From the NCBI RefSeq assembly GCF_032193765.1, contig NZ_JAVBIJ010000001.1:434001-498000 (forward strand): 64,000 bases of DNA. The letters are read 5' to 3'. A model generated the notes under the pieces. It worked only from the letters and a program-made list of their open reading frames with translations, searched no databases and was not told the origin of the DNA. The DNA comes from Rhodoferax potami. GTDB lineage: Bacteria; Pseudomonadota; Gammaproteobacteria; Burkholderiales; Burkholderiaceae_C. The position numbers and the translations under genes are program-made. Numbering within the stretch: the stretch's first letter is position 1; every line of letters begins with the position of its first letter. Positions 43,948 to 55,540 of the stretch are shown piece by piece.

Positions 43948-44586
43948 CTAGGGCGCCAGTCGCTCGCGTAACCATGCGCCGTCGGTACCTTGGCTGTAAC
44001 GCAGCCGGTCATGTAAGCGACTCTTGCGGCCTTGCCAGAACTCCCACTGGTCCGGCTTGAGGCGGTAGCCGCCCCAGTGTGGCGGGCGCGGCGGCTGCAG
44101 CAGAAATTGGGCGGCGTATTTGGCCGCGTTCGTTACCAGCACCGTGCGGCCGGGAATGACCTCGCTTTGCGGGGAGGCCCATGCGCCGATGCGCGAGTCC
44201 AGCGGGCGGCTGTGGAAGTACGCGTCGCTCTCTTCGTCACTGACTTTTTCGACCACGCCTTCGATCCGGACCACCCGCTCCAGCTCCACCCAATGGAACT
44301 GCAGCGCGGCATACGGGTTGCCCGCGAGGGCCTTGCCTTTGCGGCTTTCGTAGTTGGTAAACCACACAATGCCGCGGGCATCAAAGCCTTTGATCAACAC
44401 CACCCGGGTGCTGGGGCGCAGGTCGCTGCCCACGGTGGCCAGGGTCATGGCGTTGGGCTCAGGCACCTCGCTCTGGATGGCTTCTTGCAGCCAGCGGTCA
44501 AACTGCAGCATGGGGTCGGCATGCGAAGCCTGCTCATCGAGTTCGGCGCGTTCGTAACTTTTGCGGAGGTCGGCAATGGATGTCAT
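43948..44586 (-). CDS. pdxH: Pyridoxamine 5'-phosphate oxidase
   Basis: A 212-residue FMN enzyme that makes PLP from PNP or PMP with oxygen. Family motifs include [69 protein letters not shown] and the C-terminal [27 protein letters not shown]. The ATG at 44586 fits the normal family length. It is convergent with DUF502 and stands alone. Confidence 0.96.
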   Translation of the reverse strand: MTSIADLRKSYERAELDEQASHADPMLQFDRWLQEAIQSEVPEPNAMTLATVGSDLRPSTRVVLIKGFDARGIVWFTNYESRKGKALAGNPYAALQFHWVELERVVRIEGVVEKVSDEESDAYFHSRPLDSRIGAWASPQSEVIPGRTVLVTNAAKYAAQFLLQPPRPPHWGGYRLKPDQWEFWQGRKSRLHDRLRYSQGTDGAWLRERLAP

Positions 44587-44697
44587 AGCCGGAGTATAGG
44601 AATTACAGGCTTTCCGTGAATTGCGTTGGGTCATGGGCAGGAGAAGCCCATGCTGCGACAACCTACAATACGCTCCATTTTTAAGGGAGTGTTTGAC

Positions 44698-45174
44698 ATG
44701 TCTGAGCAGGAAGATACCGGTACCAAAGTCGTTGCCATCGTCGTGAGCACCATCATCGTCGCCATTCTGGCTTCTGTGATTGGTTTTGCCGTCAGCCGGT
44801 CTGGCGCAAAGCCTGCACCTGCGGCAGCGGTTGTTGAGGTGGCAGACGCAGCCAGTGTGCGGGTTGAAGACGGTGTGGTGAAGTTCTTTTTTGCTACAGG
44901 CAAAGCAGAAGTTGCCATGGGTGCTAACGAAGCCCTTGCCAACGTAGTGACCGCCGTTTCTGCCGGTCAGCAAGCGGTGATCAGTGGTTTTCATGACGCG
45001 AGCGGCGACCCCGTTCAGAACGCTGAGTTGGCCAAGCAACGCGCCATCGCGGTTCGCGATGCCCTGGTGGCCCTGGGTGTTCCCCAAGACAAAGTCGAGT
45101 TGAAAAAGCCTGAAGAAGCAATGGCTACAGGCCCCGCCAATGAAGCACGCCGCGTGGAAGTGGTTGTGAAATAA
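44698..45174 (+). CDS. OmpA-like domain membrane protein
   Basis: A 158-residue protein with an N-terminal membrane anchor (about residues 10–33, [22 protein letters not shown]) and a C-terminal OmpA-like peptidoglycan-associating domain (about 52–158): [46 protein letters not shown] and ARRVEVVVK. It would tether the inner membrane to the wall. The ATG at 44698 is preferred; AAGGGAG lies nine bases before it. A strong terminator follows. Confidence 0.8.
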   Translation: MSEQEDTGTKVVAIVVSTIIVAILASVIGFAVSRSGAKPAPAAAVVEVADAASVRVEDGVVKFFFATGKAEVAMGANEALANVVTAVSAGQQAVISGFHDASGDPVQNAELAKQRAIAVRDALVALGVPQDKVELKKPEEAMATGPANEARRVEVVVK

Positions 45175-45192
45175 ATCAGATCGTTTCGATCT

Positions 45193-45229
45193 CATGCAAA
45201 AGGCCCGATTCAGTCGGGCCTTTTGCATG
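45193..45229 (+). terminator. Intrinsic terminator after the OmpA-like gene
   Basis: A perfect 16-bp stem (45193–45208 with 45214–45229) has a five-base TTCAG loop and embedded A- and T-runs. It separates the OmpA-like gene from the edd promoter region and is symmetric enough to work on either strand. Confidence 0.92.
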
Positions 45230-45325
45230 GTGCGGCTACTTTGCCTCGCCTCGCCGAGCTGACTTGGTACCCTTCTGGTAACTAGGGGCTGGCACAAAGG
45301 TTTGATTCCAAGTTACCATCAGAGG

Positions 45326-45340
45326 TGTAATTTAGTTACA
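45326..45340. promoter_or_regulatory. HexR-like operator upstream of edd
   Basis: TGTAATTTAGTTACA is a perfect 5-bp inverted repeat that differs at two positions from the HexR consensus I recall (TGTAATTAAATTACA). It ends eight bases before the edd ATG and overlaps a possible −10 TGTAAT (45326–45331, 18 bases after TTGATT at 45302). HexR releases DNA when bound to the Entner–Doudoroff intermediate KDPG, so edd–eda would be induced by their own substrate. The hexR gene is not in the window. Confidence 0.75.
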
Positions 45341-45348
45341 GAAAATCT

Positions 45349-47217
<1,869 letters not shown>

Positions 47218-47252
47218 GCCCACCCCCAATAACGTCGATCTGGAACTTTTCA

Positions 47253-47894
47253 ATGTCTAACGCTCCCGCCTTTACCGCCCTGCAAGTCATGCAGGACGCG
47301 CCCGTCATTCCCGTCATCGTGCTCAACGATGTGGCCCACGCCGTGCCCATGGCCCGCGCCCTGGTGGCCGGCGGTGTGCGTATGCTGGAAGTGACCCTGC
47401 GCACCCCCCAAGCCCTGGCCTGCATGGAAGCCATCGCCCGCGATGTGCCCGAAGCCGTGGTCGGCGCCGGCACGGTGCGCAGCAAGGCCGATGCGCAAGC
47501 GGCTGCCAACGCGGGCGCCCGCTTTGCGGTGAGTCCCGGTTATACCAGCGCCGTGGGCCAGGCTTGCCGTGACTTGGGCCTGTCCTTGTTGCCAGGTGTA
47601 GCCACCGGCAGCGAAATCATGATGGCGCAGGAAGACGGCTTCACCCAGCTCAAATTTTTCCCCGCCATGCAAGCCGGCGGCCCCGCCATGCTCAAGGCCT
47701 GGAGCGGCCCTTTCTTCGACGTGAAGTTCTGCCCCACCGGCGGCGTGACCCTGCAGAACGCACCTGAGTTTTTGGCGCTGCCCAACGTGGTGTGCGTCGG
47801 CGGCTCGTGGATCGTGCCGGCCGACGCCATGGCCAAGGGCGAGTGGGACAAGATCACCCAGCTGGCCAAAGACACGCAGGCACTGCGCAAGTAA
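47253..47894 (+). CDS. eda: 2-keto-3-deoxy-6-phosphogluconate aldolase
   Basis: A 213-residue class I aldolase that splits KDPG to pyruvate and glyceraldehyde-3-phosphate. The Schiff-base lysine is in QLKFFPAMQAGG; IPVIVLNDVAHAVPMARALVAGGVRMLEVTLRT and VVGAGTVRS are typical. The start ATG 47253 follows the edd stop by 35 bases; the gene completes the Entner–Doudoroff pair and ends at an intrinsic terminator built from an interspersed repeat. Confidence 0.96.
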   Translation: MSNAPAFTALQVMQDAPVIPVIVLNDVAHAVPMARALVAGGVRMLEVTLRTPQALACMEAIARDVPEAVVGAGTVRSKADAQAAANAGARFAVSPGYTSAVGQACRDLGLSLLPGVATGSEIMMAQEDGFTQLKFFPAMQAGGPAMLKAWSGPFFDVKFCPTGGVTLQNAPEFLALPNVVCVGGSWIVPADAMAKGEWDKITQLAKDTQALRK

Positions 47895-47914
47895 GGCGCA
47901 AGACGGTTTATAAG

Positions 47915-47941
47915 AAAAAGGGCGCTCTAGCGCCCTTTTTT
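47915..47941 (+). terminator. Intrinsic terminator after eda, fused to a repeat
   Basis: AAAAAGGGCGC (47915–47925) pairs with GCGCCCTTTTT (47930–47940) across a TCTA loop, followed by more T. The loop and descending arm are the left block (CTCTAGCGC) of an interspersed repeat. Confidence 0.85.
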
Positions 47942-47970
47942 ATTGCGTAAGCAGCTATGAAATTTGTAGC
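47924..47970 (+). repeat. Interspersed repeat copy after eda, with a partial second copy
   Basis: CTCTAGCGCCC, TTGCGTAAGCAGC and TATGAAATTTGTAGC blocks. A second, partial core (CCAGCTACGAAATTG) follows at about 47978–48000. The first copy overlaps the eda terminator; both lie in the gap before the 3' end of the glyoxalase gene. Confidence 0.8.
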
Positions 47971-48025
47971 GTGTATGTTTGCCAGCTACGAAATTGCCAA
48001 GCCTGCTGCAATGAACTGCCTTGCG

Positions 48026-48439
48026 TTACCGCAGGCCCACGCCCGCTTCTTGCGGTGCCTTCTGGATCAGTTCGATCTTGTAGCCGTCCGGGTCGGTCAC
48101 AAAGGCAATTACCGTGCTGCCGCCTTTGACCGGGCCGGCCTCGCGCGTCACGTTGCCGCCAGCAGCCTTGATCTTTTCCACCGCGGCATAGGCGTCGGGC
48201 ACACCCAAGGCGATGTGGCCGTAGGCGGTGCCCAGCTCGTAGCTTTCCACGCCCCAGTTGTAGGTGAGCTCGATCTCGGCTTGCGCGGGGTTGCCGCCAT
48301 CGAATCCGAGGAAGGCGAGGCTGTATTTGTACTCGGGGTTTTCTGAGGTGCGCAGTACTTGCATGCCTAGCACGTGGGTGTAGAAATCGATGGAGCGTTG
48401 AAGGTTGCCAACGCGCAGCATGGTGTGGAGGAATTGCAT
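48026..48439 (-). CDS. gloA: Lactoylglutathione lyase (glyoxalase I)
   Basis: A 137-residue VOC-fold metalloenzyme that isomerises the methylglyoxal–glutathione adduct to S-lactoylglutathione. Family motifs: [64 protein letters not shown] and [12 protein letters not shown]. The residues H5 (LHTMLRV), E55-type (EIELTYN), the GHIAL His and the KIELIQ Glu are the usual metal ligands. The start ATG 48439 is standard. It is divergent from the cupin gene with 75 bases between. Confidence 0.96.
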   Translation of the reverse strand: MQFLHTMLRVGNLQRSIDFYTHVLGMQVLRTSENPEYKYSLAFLGFDGGNPAQAEIELTYNWGVESYELGTAYGHIALGVPDAYAAVEKIKAAGGNVTREAGPVKGGSTVIAFVTDPDGYKIELIQKAPQEAGVGLR

Positions 48440-48514
48440 GCGCCAAATTGTGCACGAGGGCCTTTGCCCTGTCTGTGCATGGTGAATAATCCGGCCAACT
48501 TTCAAAGGCCCACC

Positions 48515-48895
48515 ATGAGCACCTTCACCCAAGTCATTTTGTATACCGACACCGATGGTTTTGCCAAGTTCCGCGAGGAAACAATTCCTTTGAACGAGGG
48601 CAATCCGCAGTCCATGCTCTCGGAGGTGTTTGCGTCGGGCGGCTACCAATTGCGCACCAGCCCGGTGGGCTTTCGCAGCCAGTTCCATTGCTCGGGGCAC
48701 ACCCAGTGGTGCTTTATCTTGCAAGGGCAGATGGAGATCGGCGTGCACGGCAGTTCGCGCGTGTTCGGGCCCGGCCAGCACTTTTACTCGGCAGATTTGC
48801 TGCCCGAAGGCGCCACGTTTGACCCCGCCATCCACGGCCACTGGAGCCGCCAGGTGGGTGACCAGCCTTTGGTCACCCTGTTTGTGCGGGGCTAA
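48515..48895 (+). CDS. Cupin-fold protein, unknown function
   Basis: A 126-residue protein with a C-terminal cupin-like beta-barrel: [62 protein letters not shown]. Two His and a Glu-like pattern hint at a metal site. No specific family is recognised. The ATG at 48515 is chosen because it opens the compact domain. It overlaps the convergent Rossmann gene by four bases. Confidence 0.75.
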   Translation: MSTFTQVILYTDTDGFAKFREETIPLNEGNPQSMLSEVFASGGYQLRTSPVGFRSQFHCSGHTQWCFILQGQMEIGVHGSSRVFGPGQHFYSADLLPEGATFDPAIHGHWSRQVGDQPLVTLFVRG

Positions 48896-49563
48896 ACCGC
48901 AGCAGCGCGCGCCGCTGCGCCTTGCAACGCACCCGACAAGATGCGCTGCACGCCGGGCTTGCCCGCTTTGACAGCTTGAATTAAGCCCGCGGCCACGTCC
49001 TCAGCTTGCACGGGCAGGTAATTTGCAGGAATGAGTGGCTTGAATAGTTTGCTCACCATCAGGCCGATGCGCTCGCCGGGGCGCTCGGGTTGGTTCAGTG
49101 GGCCGCGGTCGCCCACCAATAGGGAAGGGCGAACGATGCTGACACTGGCGTAGCCCAGCTGTGCAATCGCGTCTTCGACTTCGCCTTTGACACGGTTGTA
49201 GAACACGCCGGATTGGGCATCCGCGCCCAGGGCGCTGACTACTCCTAATTTCGTAGCACCCCGCGCACGTCCCGCCTGGGCTACAGCCAAAACAGCGTCA
49301 TAGTCCACCGCACGGAACGCGGCTTGGCTGCCGGCCACCTTGATGGTGGTACCCAGACAAATAAAAACATCGTCGATCTGCGGCAGCTCAGGGAGCGCCG
49401 CAAAGTCGACGATGTGTTGGGTCAGCTTAGGGTGGGTCAAGGGCAGCGTGCGCCGCCCCAGACTGTGTACCGCGCTGGTGTGTTTATCGGCTAGAAGAGC
49501 CGCCAGGACCGCGCGGCCCACGAGGCCCGTTGCCCCCGCGACCACCGCCACCCGAGCGTCCAC
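48892..49563 (-). CDS. NAD(P)-binding Rossmann protein (HTATIP2/YbjT-like)
   Basis: About 223 residues with an N-terminal Rossmann fold ([16 protein letters not shown]), followed by [54 protein letters not shown] and [11 protein letters not shown], resembling HTATIP2/YbjT-type oxidoreductases. The start is likely GTG 49563 or GTG 49551, because the nucleotide motif begins at once. Either start places the first 68–80 bases inside the 3' end of rhlE on the same strand, in another frame. The longer open frame upstream only mirrors the rhlE Gly-rich tail. Confidence 0.78.
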   Translation of the reverse strand: MDARVAVVAGATGLVGRAVLAALLADKHTSAVHSLGRRTLPLTHPKLTQHIVDFAALPELPQIDDVFICLGTTIKVAGSQAAFRAVDYDAVLAVAQAGRARGATKLGVVSALGADAQSGVFYNRVKGEVEDAIAQLGYASVSIVRPSLLVGDRGPLNQPERPGERIGLMVSKLFKPLIPANYLPVQAEDVAAGLIQAVKAGKPGVQRILSGALQGAAARAAAV

Positions 49564-51262
49564 CGCCGCCGAAGCCGCCTCCGCCACCACCACCGTATCC
49601 GCCGCCATTTCCACCTCCACTGCGACCACCGCCGCCAAAGCCACCGCCACCACCGCGGCGGGCGCCACGGCCAGCCATCATATCGACGCTGGTGCGCATC
49701 GGGTCAGGTTGGGCCGTAGAAGGGCGCGGTGCGCGACCTTCGTGGGTGAAGCCTGCGGGCGGCTGGAACTCAGCGCTGCCGCCATCACGGCGTGGGCCGC
49801 GGTTTTGCGCTGGGCGTGGACCCTGTGCGCGTGGTTGCTGGAAGTCGCCGCCACGATCGGGGCCACGGCCACCACCGCCATTGCCGCCACCGTTACCGCG
49901 TGGGGCTTGGCCACCACGGCCGCCGCCATTACCACCTGCGCCCGGGCCGCTTGGGGCACGACCGCCGCCTTGTGCGGCTTTGTTGTCGCGCACGCGTTGC
50001 AACATTTCGGTGCGGGCAGCCTTGGCGGCTGCCTGCATGACGTCACGGCTTGGGGGTTTGCCTGCACCGCCCCAGATGGTCTGGCGACCCATTGCGATGG
50101 GCTCGCCCTTCTCGCCTGGCTCGGGGCCGAAGCCTTCGATGACCTTCACTTCAATCTTCTGCTTTGTGAAGCGCTCGATGTCCTGCATGAAGCCTTCTTC
50201 GTCCAGGCACACCAGGTTCACAGCGGCGCCATCGGCACCTGCGCGGCCCGTGCGGCCGATGCGGTGCACATAGTCTTCGCTTACGTTCGGGATTTCGTAG
50301 TTCACCACGTGCGGCAGGTCGTCGATGTCAATCCCGCGGGCAGCAATGTCGGTGGCCACCAAAGCGCGCACATCGCCGCTCTTGAAACCGGACAGGGCTT
50401 GCGTGCGGGCTGCCTGGCTCTTGTTGCCGTGCAGCGCCATGGCCGTGATGCCGTTCTTTTCCAGAAACTCTGCCACGTTATTGGCACCGAACTTGGTGCG
50501 GGTGAACACCAGCACCTGGCTCCAGTTTTGCTCGTTGATGATGTGGGCGAGCAATGCCTTTTTCTTACCGCGGCCCACGGGGTGAATCACCTGGGTGATG
50601 CGCTGCACCGTGGTGTTGCGCGGTGTGACTTGCACGCTTTGCGGGTTCTTGAGCAGGCCGTTGGCCAGTTCGCGGATTTCGTCGCTAAAGGTCGCAGAGA
50701 ACAGCAGGCTTTGCTTTTCTTTAGGCACCAAAGCCAGCACTTTTTTCACGTCATGGATGAAGCCCATGTCCAACATGCGGTCGGCTTCGTCGAGCACCAG
50801 CATTTGCACTTGGCCCAGGTCCAACATGCCTTGTTGGGCCAGGTCCAGCAGACGGCCGGGGGTGGCTACCAGAATGTCCACGCCTTTTTTGACCTTGGAG
50901 ATTTGCGGGTTCATGCCCACGCCGCCGAATACCACGGTGGAGCTGAGTTGCAGATACTTGCCGTACTGACGCACGGACTCTTCCACCTGGGCGGCGAGTT
51001 CGCGGGTAGGGGTCAGCACCAAGGCGCGGATGCCGGTGCCACCGAATTTGTTCTCCGCGCTGCGGCTCATCGAGAGGCGGTGCAGCAGGGGCAGGGTGAA
51101 GGCAGCGGTCTTGCCGGTACCGGTCTGAGCTCCGCCCAGCAGGTCGTGGCCTTCGAGCACCAAGGGAATAGCCTGCGCTTGGATGGCGGTGGGCGTTTCG
51201 TAACCTTGCTCGCGCACGGCCTTCACGATGGCAGGTGCCAGCTTCAATTCTTCAAAGTTCAT
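49484..51262 (-). CDS. rhlE: DEAD-box RNA helicase, RhlE-like
   Basis: A 592-residue RNA helicase. The core spans about residues 1–380: Q-motif, Walker [25 protein letters not shown] box [21 protein letters not shown], and motif [15 protein letters not shown]. The C-terminal 200 residues are a glycine/arginine-rich RGG tail with [12 protein letters not shown] repeats that likely bind RNA nonspecifically. Such helicases remodel structured RNA at low temperature or in ribosome assembly and RNA decay. The start codon opens MNFEELKL. Its 3' end overlaps the Rossmann gene. Confidence 0.92.
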   Translation of the reverse strand: MNFEELKLAPAIVKAVREQGYETPTAIQAQAIPLVLEGHDLLGGAQTGTGKTAAFTLPLLHRLSMSRSAENKFGGTGIRALVLTPTRELAAQVEESVRQYGKYLQLSSTVVFGGVGMNPQISKVKKGVDILVATPGRLLDLAQQGMLDLGQVQMLVLDEADRMLDMGFIHDVKKVLALVPKEKQSLLFSATFSDEIRELANGLLKNPQSVQVTPRNTTVQRITQVIHPVGRGKKKALLAHIINEQNWSQVLVFTRTKFGANNVAEFLEKNGITAMALHGNKSQAARTQALSGFKSGDVRALVATDIAARGIDIDDLPHVVNYEIPNVSEDYVHRIGRTGRAGADGAAVNLVCLDEEGFMQDIERFTKQKIEVKVIEGFGPEPGEKGEPIAMGRQTIWGGAGKPPSRDVMQAAAKAARTEMLQRVRDNKAAQGGGRAPSGPGAGGNGGGRGGQAPRGNGGGNGGGGRGPDRGGDFQQPRAQGPRPAQNRGPRRDGGSAEFQPPAGFTHEGRAPRPSTAQPDPMRTSVDMMAGRGARRGGGGGFGGGGRSGGGNGGGYGGGGGGGFGGGGRSGGGGRGGNGPRGPRGPGGSSSR

Positions 51263-51551
51263 TGGATAGATGCGTCCGTCCGGGACGCTTGGGAATCAGC
51301 CGTTCTGCGGACACTCGGTGCGCAGTCAGTCAAAGGCAGATGGATTCAAAAGTGGGATGCCCTGTCACGTAGCGATCCCCAGCAAGTTGCTGATATTGCA
51401 GGCAACTGAATAGCTGCAATGGCCCATATTGTCGCACGGCTTGGCCTGGTGTCGGTTTGTTGACACGGAAACAGGCGCACGGGTTACGCGCGGGTAACAA
51501 TCTGTCAATACACTGGCGAAGCCCATTAGCGGCGTTGAGAATACGGTCACC

Positions 51552-53786
51552 ATGAAGAAATACTTGTTGCGGCGCCTGGGAGTTGCCCACGAAATCGGCA
51601 ACACCAAGCCCACGCTGTCTGCTTGTATCGATGCAGTGCTGGAGCAGTGCGACCCGCTGTTGGATGATGTGCTCGAAGGCCTAAAGTCCATGCTCAAAGT
51701 GGGCGGGGGCAAAACCCTGCATGCCAAGCTGCATCCCGTCCGGCAGGTTACCGTCGAACGACTGTTGGCCCGTTCTGCGGAGTTGAAAGCGGTGTTTCGT
51801 GTGGAGTTGCGCAGCGCGGTGTACGGGGGCGGCTCTTTCCGCAAGCCCAACATCAGCCCTGTGCGATTTGACGATTTCCAGTTTCTGGAAGAAGAGCAGA
51901 TCGATGCCAACATTGAGTTGGCCGTCAATGAGCAGGAGGTCACCCGGTCTGTGGAGGCGGTTCTGCCGAATCTGAACGCCTTGATCAGCAATTTGATGGG
52001 CTGGTCCAGCGTGCAGGCCCATTTGAACCCACTCAAACCGGAAGCTTTCGTCCACGCCTTGCGCGAGGCGTTTGTCCAAGTGGTGCCCGAGGATGAGGCG
52101 CGCTTGTCGGTGATGGCGCCTGCCGCCGGTTTGTTGGGTAGCGCGCTGGACCAGATGTACCGCGAGTTGATCGAGTGGCTGAAGTCCCAGGGCGTAGAGC
52201 CGGTGCCGATGTATGGCCCCACGACACATCCTTTCGGCCTGACTTCCAGCGCCCCGGCGTCCTCCGTGTCACGCAGCTTGCTCACGCTGGACAAATTGCG
52301 TCGTTTGCTCTCTGGTGAGCTCGATCCGCGGCCTGCAGCAGCCGGGAATGCAGATTTCACCCACACCGTGCCCGCGTCTTTCTTGGCCCTGGAGGATATG
52401 AAGCTGGTCGAGCCGATGCTCAAGCGCCTCTCGGAGCGCGCAGTCGTGGCCGATGCGGGCGCCGGGCAGCCACGGCCTCGCGCCAGGGCGTCAGCGCGGG
52501 AGGCGCTGCAAGGCAAGGCCTTGGGCGAGGAGTTGGGTCAGGAAGTCGTGCGCCTGATGCTGGAAAATTTGATGCAAGACCGCCGCCTGTTGCCCGGTGT
52601 GCGGCAATTGGTGCTGAGTATGGAGCCCTTGCTGCAGCGGATGTCTCAGCAAGACTCCCGCTTTTTCGCCGACCGCAAGCACCCTGCGCGCGTTTTTCTG
52701 GACCGCATGACGCACCGGAGTCTGGCGTTCCAGAGCGAAGAGGCCCCGGGCTACGCGCGTTTCCGGCAAAACATGGAAAACGCCATCTCCGCGCTTTTGG
52801 GGAGCGAGGGAAGTGCCGCCACTTTTGAGCGAGTTTTGCAAAAGTTGGACGAAGCGTGGGGGCAGGAAGACCATCTGCACAAGCAGGCCGCCGCCGAGGC
52901 TGCGCGTGGCCTTATGCACGTGGAGCAGCGGAACATGCTGGCCCAGCGCCTGGCCCAGGAGTTTGTGCAGCGCATGACCTTTAAAAATGCACCGGACATC
53001 GTGGTGGCATTTTTGCGGGGGCCGTGGGCGCAGGTGGTGGCCGAGTACCAGTTGCGGAGTGCCGGTGGGTCGGACGATGCAGAAGGCTATCTCGCACTGG
53101 TGGATGACCTGATTTGGAGTGTGCAGCCCCGCTTGGTACGTAAAAACAGGGCGCGCCTGGTCGAACTGGTGCCGCTGATGCTGGTGAAAATCCGGCAAGG
53201 GCTGGCTTTGGTGGATCAACCCGAAGACCGGATCCCGCCGTTTTTTGATGCCCTGATCGATATCCATGAGCAGGCTTTTGACAACACCAAATACGTGTCC
53301 CACCGGGATGCACAGAACGCAACGCCTGCCGGAGGCCCACAGGCCGTTACCGGGTCAGAGACACCGGAAGACAATCCTTGGCTCGCCGAGATGGAGGCTG
53401 AAGACTCCGGCTTTTTCAACGGCCAGCAGGTGTCCCGCAAGGTCACGGCCGAGCCATCCGAGGTGGCAGACCAAGCGCTACACGATGCTTGGAGTGCAGA
53501 GAGCCTGCGCACCGGGTCTTGGGTCGATATGGCCTTGGGTAGCGAATGGGTGCGTGCCCAGCTGTCGTGGGCGAGCCCGCACCGGACCCTGTTCATGTTT
53601 TTGTCGGCCAGCGGCATGACGCATTCCATGTCGCGCAGCACCATGGACCGCCTGCGGGGGCTGGGCTTGATCCGGCTGGTGTCTGATGGCCATGTCATGG
53701 ACAACGCCCTCGATGCCGTGGCTCGTGAGGCCCTGCGAAACGATGTAAAAAACGCGTTTGAAACCCCATCAGACCGCAACCCTTGA
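51552..53786 (+). CDS. DUF1631 family protein, paralogue A
   Basis: A 744-residue soluble, mostly helical protein of the DUF1631 family, whose function is unknown. Family segments include QDRRLLPGVRQLVLSMEPLLQRMSQQDSRFFADRKHPARVFLDRMTHRSLAF and the C-terminal GSWVDMALGSEWVRAQLSWASPHRTLFMFLSASGMTHSMSRSTMDRL. It lies directly upstream of ettA and shares extensive similarity with the second DUF1631 gene on its other side. The preceding 289 bases to rhlE hold no gene I can support. Confidence 0.85.
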   Translation: MKKYLLRRLGVAHEIGNTKPTLSACIDAVLEQCDPLLDDVLEGLKSMLKVGGGKTLHAKLHPVRQVTVERLLARSAELKAVFRVELRSAVYGGGSFRKPNISPVRFDDFQFLEEEQIDANIELAVNEQEVTRSVEAVLPNLNALISNLMGWSSVQAHLNPLKPEAFVHALREAFVQVVPEDEARLSVMAPAAGLLGSALDQMYRELIEWLKSQGVEPVPMYGPTTHPFGLTSSAPASSVSRSLLTLDKLRRLLSGELDPRPAAAGNADFTHTVPASFLALEDMKLVEPMLKRLSERAVVADAGAGQPRPRARASAREALQGKALGEELGQEVVRLMLENLMQDRRLLPGVRQLVLSMEPLLQRMSQQDSRFFADRKHPARVFLDRMTHRSLAFQSEEAPGYARFRQNMENAISALLGSEGSAATFERVLQKLDEAWGQEDHLHKQAAAEAARGLMHVEQRNMLAQRLAQEFVQRMTFKNAPDIVVAFLRGPWAQVVAEYQLRSAGGSDDAEGYLALVDDLIWSVQPRLVRKNRARLVELVPLMLVKIRQGLALVDQPEDRIPPFFDALIDIHEQAFDNTKYVSHRDAQNATPAGGPQAVTGSETPEDNPWLAEMEAEDSGFFNGQQVSRKVTAEPSEVADQALHDAWSAESLRTGSWVDMALGSEWVRAQLSWASPHRTLFMFLSASGMTHSMSRSTMDRLRGLGLIRLVSDGHVMDNALDAVAREALRNDVKNAFETPSDRNP

Positions 53787-53844
53787 TCGCTTGGTTGCCG
53801 CGCAGTCGATAATATGGCTTTACCGCTGAATAACCAGAATCGCA

Positions 53845-55506
53845 ATGGCTCAATACGTTTTCTCCATGAACCGCGTCGGCAAGATCGTGCCCCCCAAGCG
53901 GCACATTCTTAAAGACATCTCCCTTTCCTTCTTCCCCGGTGCCAAGATCGGTGTCTTGGGTACCAACGGTTCCGGCAAATCCACCCTGCTCAAGATCATG
54001 GCCGGTGTGGACAAGGAAATTGAGGGTGAAGCCATTCCCATGGCCGGCCTGAACATCGGTTACCTGCCCCAGGAACCCCAACTCGACCCGACCCACACCG
54101 TGCGTGAAGCCGTGGAAAGCGGTATGAGTAAAGTGTTCACTGCCAAGGCCCGCTTGGAAGAGGTGTACACGGCCTACGGCGCTGAAGACGCCGACTTTGA
54201 CGCACTGGCTGCTGAGCAGGCTGAACTGGAAGCCATCATCGCTACCGCCGGCACGGATTCCGAGCACCAGCTCGAAATTGCCGCTGACGCTCTGCGCCTA
54301 CCCCCGTGGGATGCCAACATCGGTGTGCTGTCCGGTGGTGAAAAACGCCGCGTGGCCTTGTGCCGTTTGCTGCTCTCCAAGCCCGACATGTTGTTGCTTG
54401 ATGAACCGACCAACCACTTGGACGCTGAATCAGTGGATTGGCTGGAGCAATTCCTGCAGCGCTACTCCGGCACCGTAGTGGCTATCACCCACGATCGCTA
54501 CTTCCTGGACAACGCTGCTGAGTGGATTTTGGAACTGGACCGCGGCTCCGGTATTCCGTACAAGGGCAACTACTCTGACTGGCTGACCCAGAAGGGCGCC
54601 CGTTTGGAAGCCGAACAAAAAGGCGAAGAAGCCCGTGCCAAGGCCTTGAAGAAGGAATTGGAATGGTCCCGCCAGAACCCCAAGGCGCGCCAAGCCAAGA
54701 GCAAGGCCCGTCTGGCCCGTTTTGAAGAGTTGAGCGACTTCGAATACCAGAAGCGCAACGAAACCAACGAAATCTTTATCCCGGTAGCAGACCGTCTGGG
54801 TAGCCAGGTGATCGAATTCAAGGGCGTGAGCAAGTCCTTTGGCGACCGCGTGTTGATCGACAACCTGAGCTTCAACATCCCTGCCGGCGCGATTGTCGGC
54901 ATCATCGGCCCGAACGGTGCCGGTAAATCGACCTTGTTCAAGCTGATCGCCGGTCGCGAGAAGCCAGATTCGGGTGAAGTCGTCATTGGCTCTACCGTCA
55001 AGATGGCTTTTGTGGACCAGCACCGCGATGCGCTGTCGGATGAAAAAACCGTCTGGGAAGACGTGTCCGGTGGACTCGACATCCTGAACGTGGGCAAGTT
55101 CCAGATGGCCAGCCGCGCCTATTGCGGTCGCTTCAACTTCAACGGCGGCGACCAGCAGAAGAAAGTAGGCATGTTGTCCGGTGGTGAGCGGGGTCGTTTG
55201 CACTTGGCAAAGACATTGATCGCAGGCGGCAACGTGTTGATGCTGGATGAACCGTCCAACGACTTGGATGTGGAAACCTTGCGTGCTTTGGAAGACGCGT
55301 TACTGGAATTCGCCGGCACCATGCTGGTGATTTCCCACGATCGCTGGTTCCTGGACCGTATTGCTACCCACATCCTGGCTGCCGAAGGCGACAGCCAGTG
55401 GACCTTCTTTGATGGCAACTACCAAGAGTACGAAGCCGATAAGAAGAAGCGTCTGGGCGAAGAGGGTGCCAAGCCCAAGCGCGTGCGCTACAAGGCTTTG
55501 AAGTAA
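53845..55506 (+). CDS. ettA: ABC-F energy-dependent translational throttle protein
   Basis: A 553-residue cytosolic ABC-F ATPase with two ABC domains: GTNGSGKSTLL / SGGEKRRVALCRLLLSKPDMLLLDEPTNHLD and GPNGAGKSTLF / SGGERGRLHLAKTLIAGGNVLMLDEPSNDLD. The linker between the domains (about residues 240–310) is the P-site tRNA interaction motif and lacks a membrane domain. EttA binds the ribosomal E-site and gates the first elongation step according to ADP/ATP. It starts with MAQYVFSMNRVGKIVPPKRHILKD. Confidence 0.96.
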   Translation: MAQYVFSMNRVGKIVPPKRHILKDISLSFFPGAKIGVLGTNGSGKSTLLKIMAGVDKEIEGEAIPMAGLNIGYLPQEPQLDPTHTVREAVESGMSKVFTAKARLEEVYTAYGAEDADFDALAAEQAELEAIIATAGTDSEHQLEIAADALRLPPWDANIGVLSGGEKRRVALCRLLLSKPDMLLLDEPTNHLDAESVDWLEQFLQRYSGTVVAITHDRYFLDNAAEWILELDRGSGIPYKGNYSDWLTQKGARLEAEQKGEEARAKALKKELEWSRQNPKARQAKSKARLARFEELSDFEYQKRNETNEIFIPVADRLGSQVIEFKGVSKSFGDRVLIDNLSFNIPAGAIVGIIGPNGAGKSTLFKLIAGREKPDSGEVVIGSTVKMAFVDQHRDALSDEKTVWEDVSGGLDILNVGKFQMASRAYCGRFNFNGGDQQKKVGMLSGGERGRLHLAKTLIAGGNVLMLDEPSNDLDVETLRALEDALLEFAGTMLVISHDRWFLDRIATHILAAEGDSQWTFFDGNYQEYEADKKKRLGEEGAKPKRVRYKALK

Positions 55507-55540
55507 GCCTCTTTGGTACTGAGAGAGTCCACGCTGCTGC

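Noticed and set aside
49229..49289. Another possible interspersed-repeat copy inside the Rossmann gene (CTACTCCTAATTTCGTAGC followed by CGCGCACG and GCTACAGCCAAAA)
   Set aside because: Alignment to the repeat needs several gaps and the encoded residues ([18 protein letters not shown]) are normal for the protein family, so I cannot separate it from chance.
49540..49680. Tandem repeats of glycine codons in the rhlE tail
   Set aside because: Typical RGG/glycine-rich tail of RhlE helicases; not a mobile or CRISPR-like repeat.
51263..51551. Gap between rhlE and the first DUF1631 gene with TTGACA at 51460, considered as a promoter
   Set aside because: No −10 element at suitable spacing was found, and short open frames there show no family features; nothing else seen in this gap.
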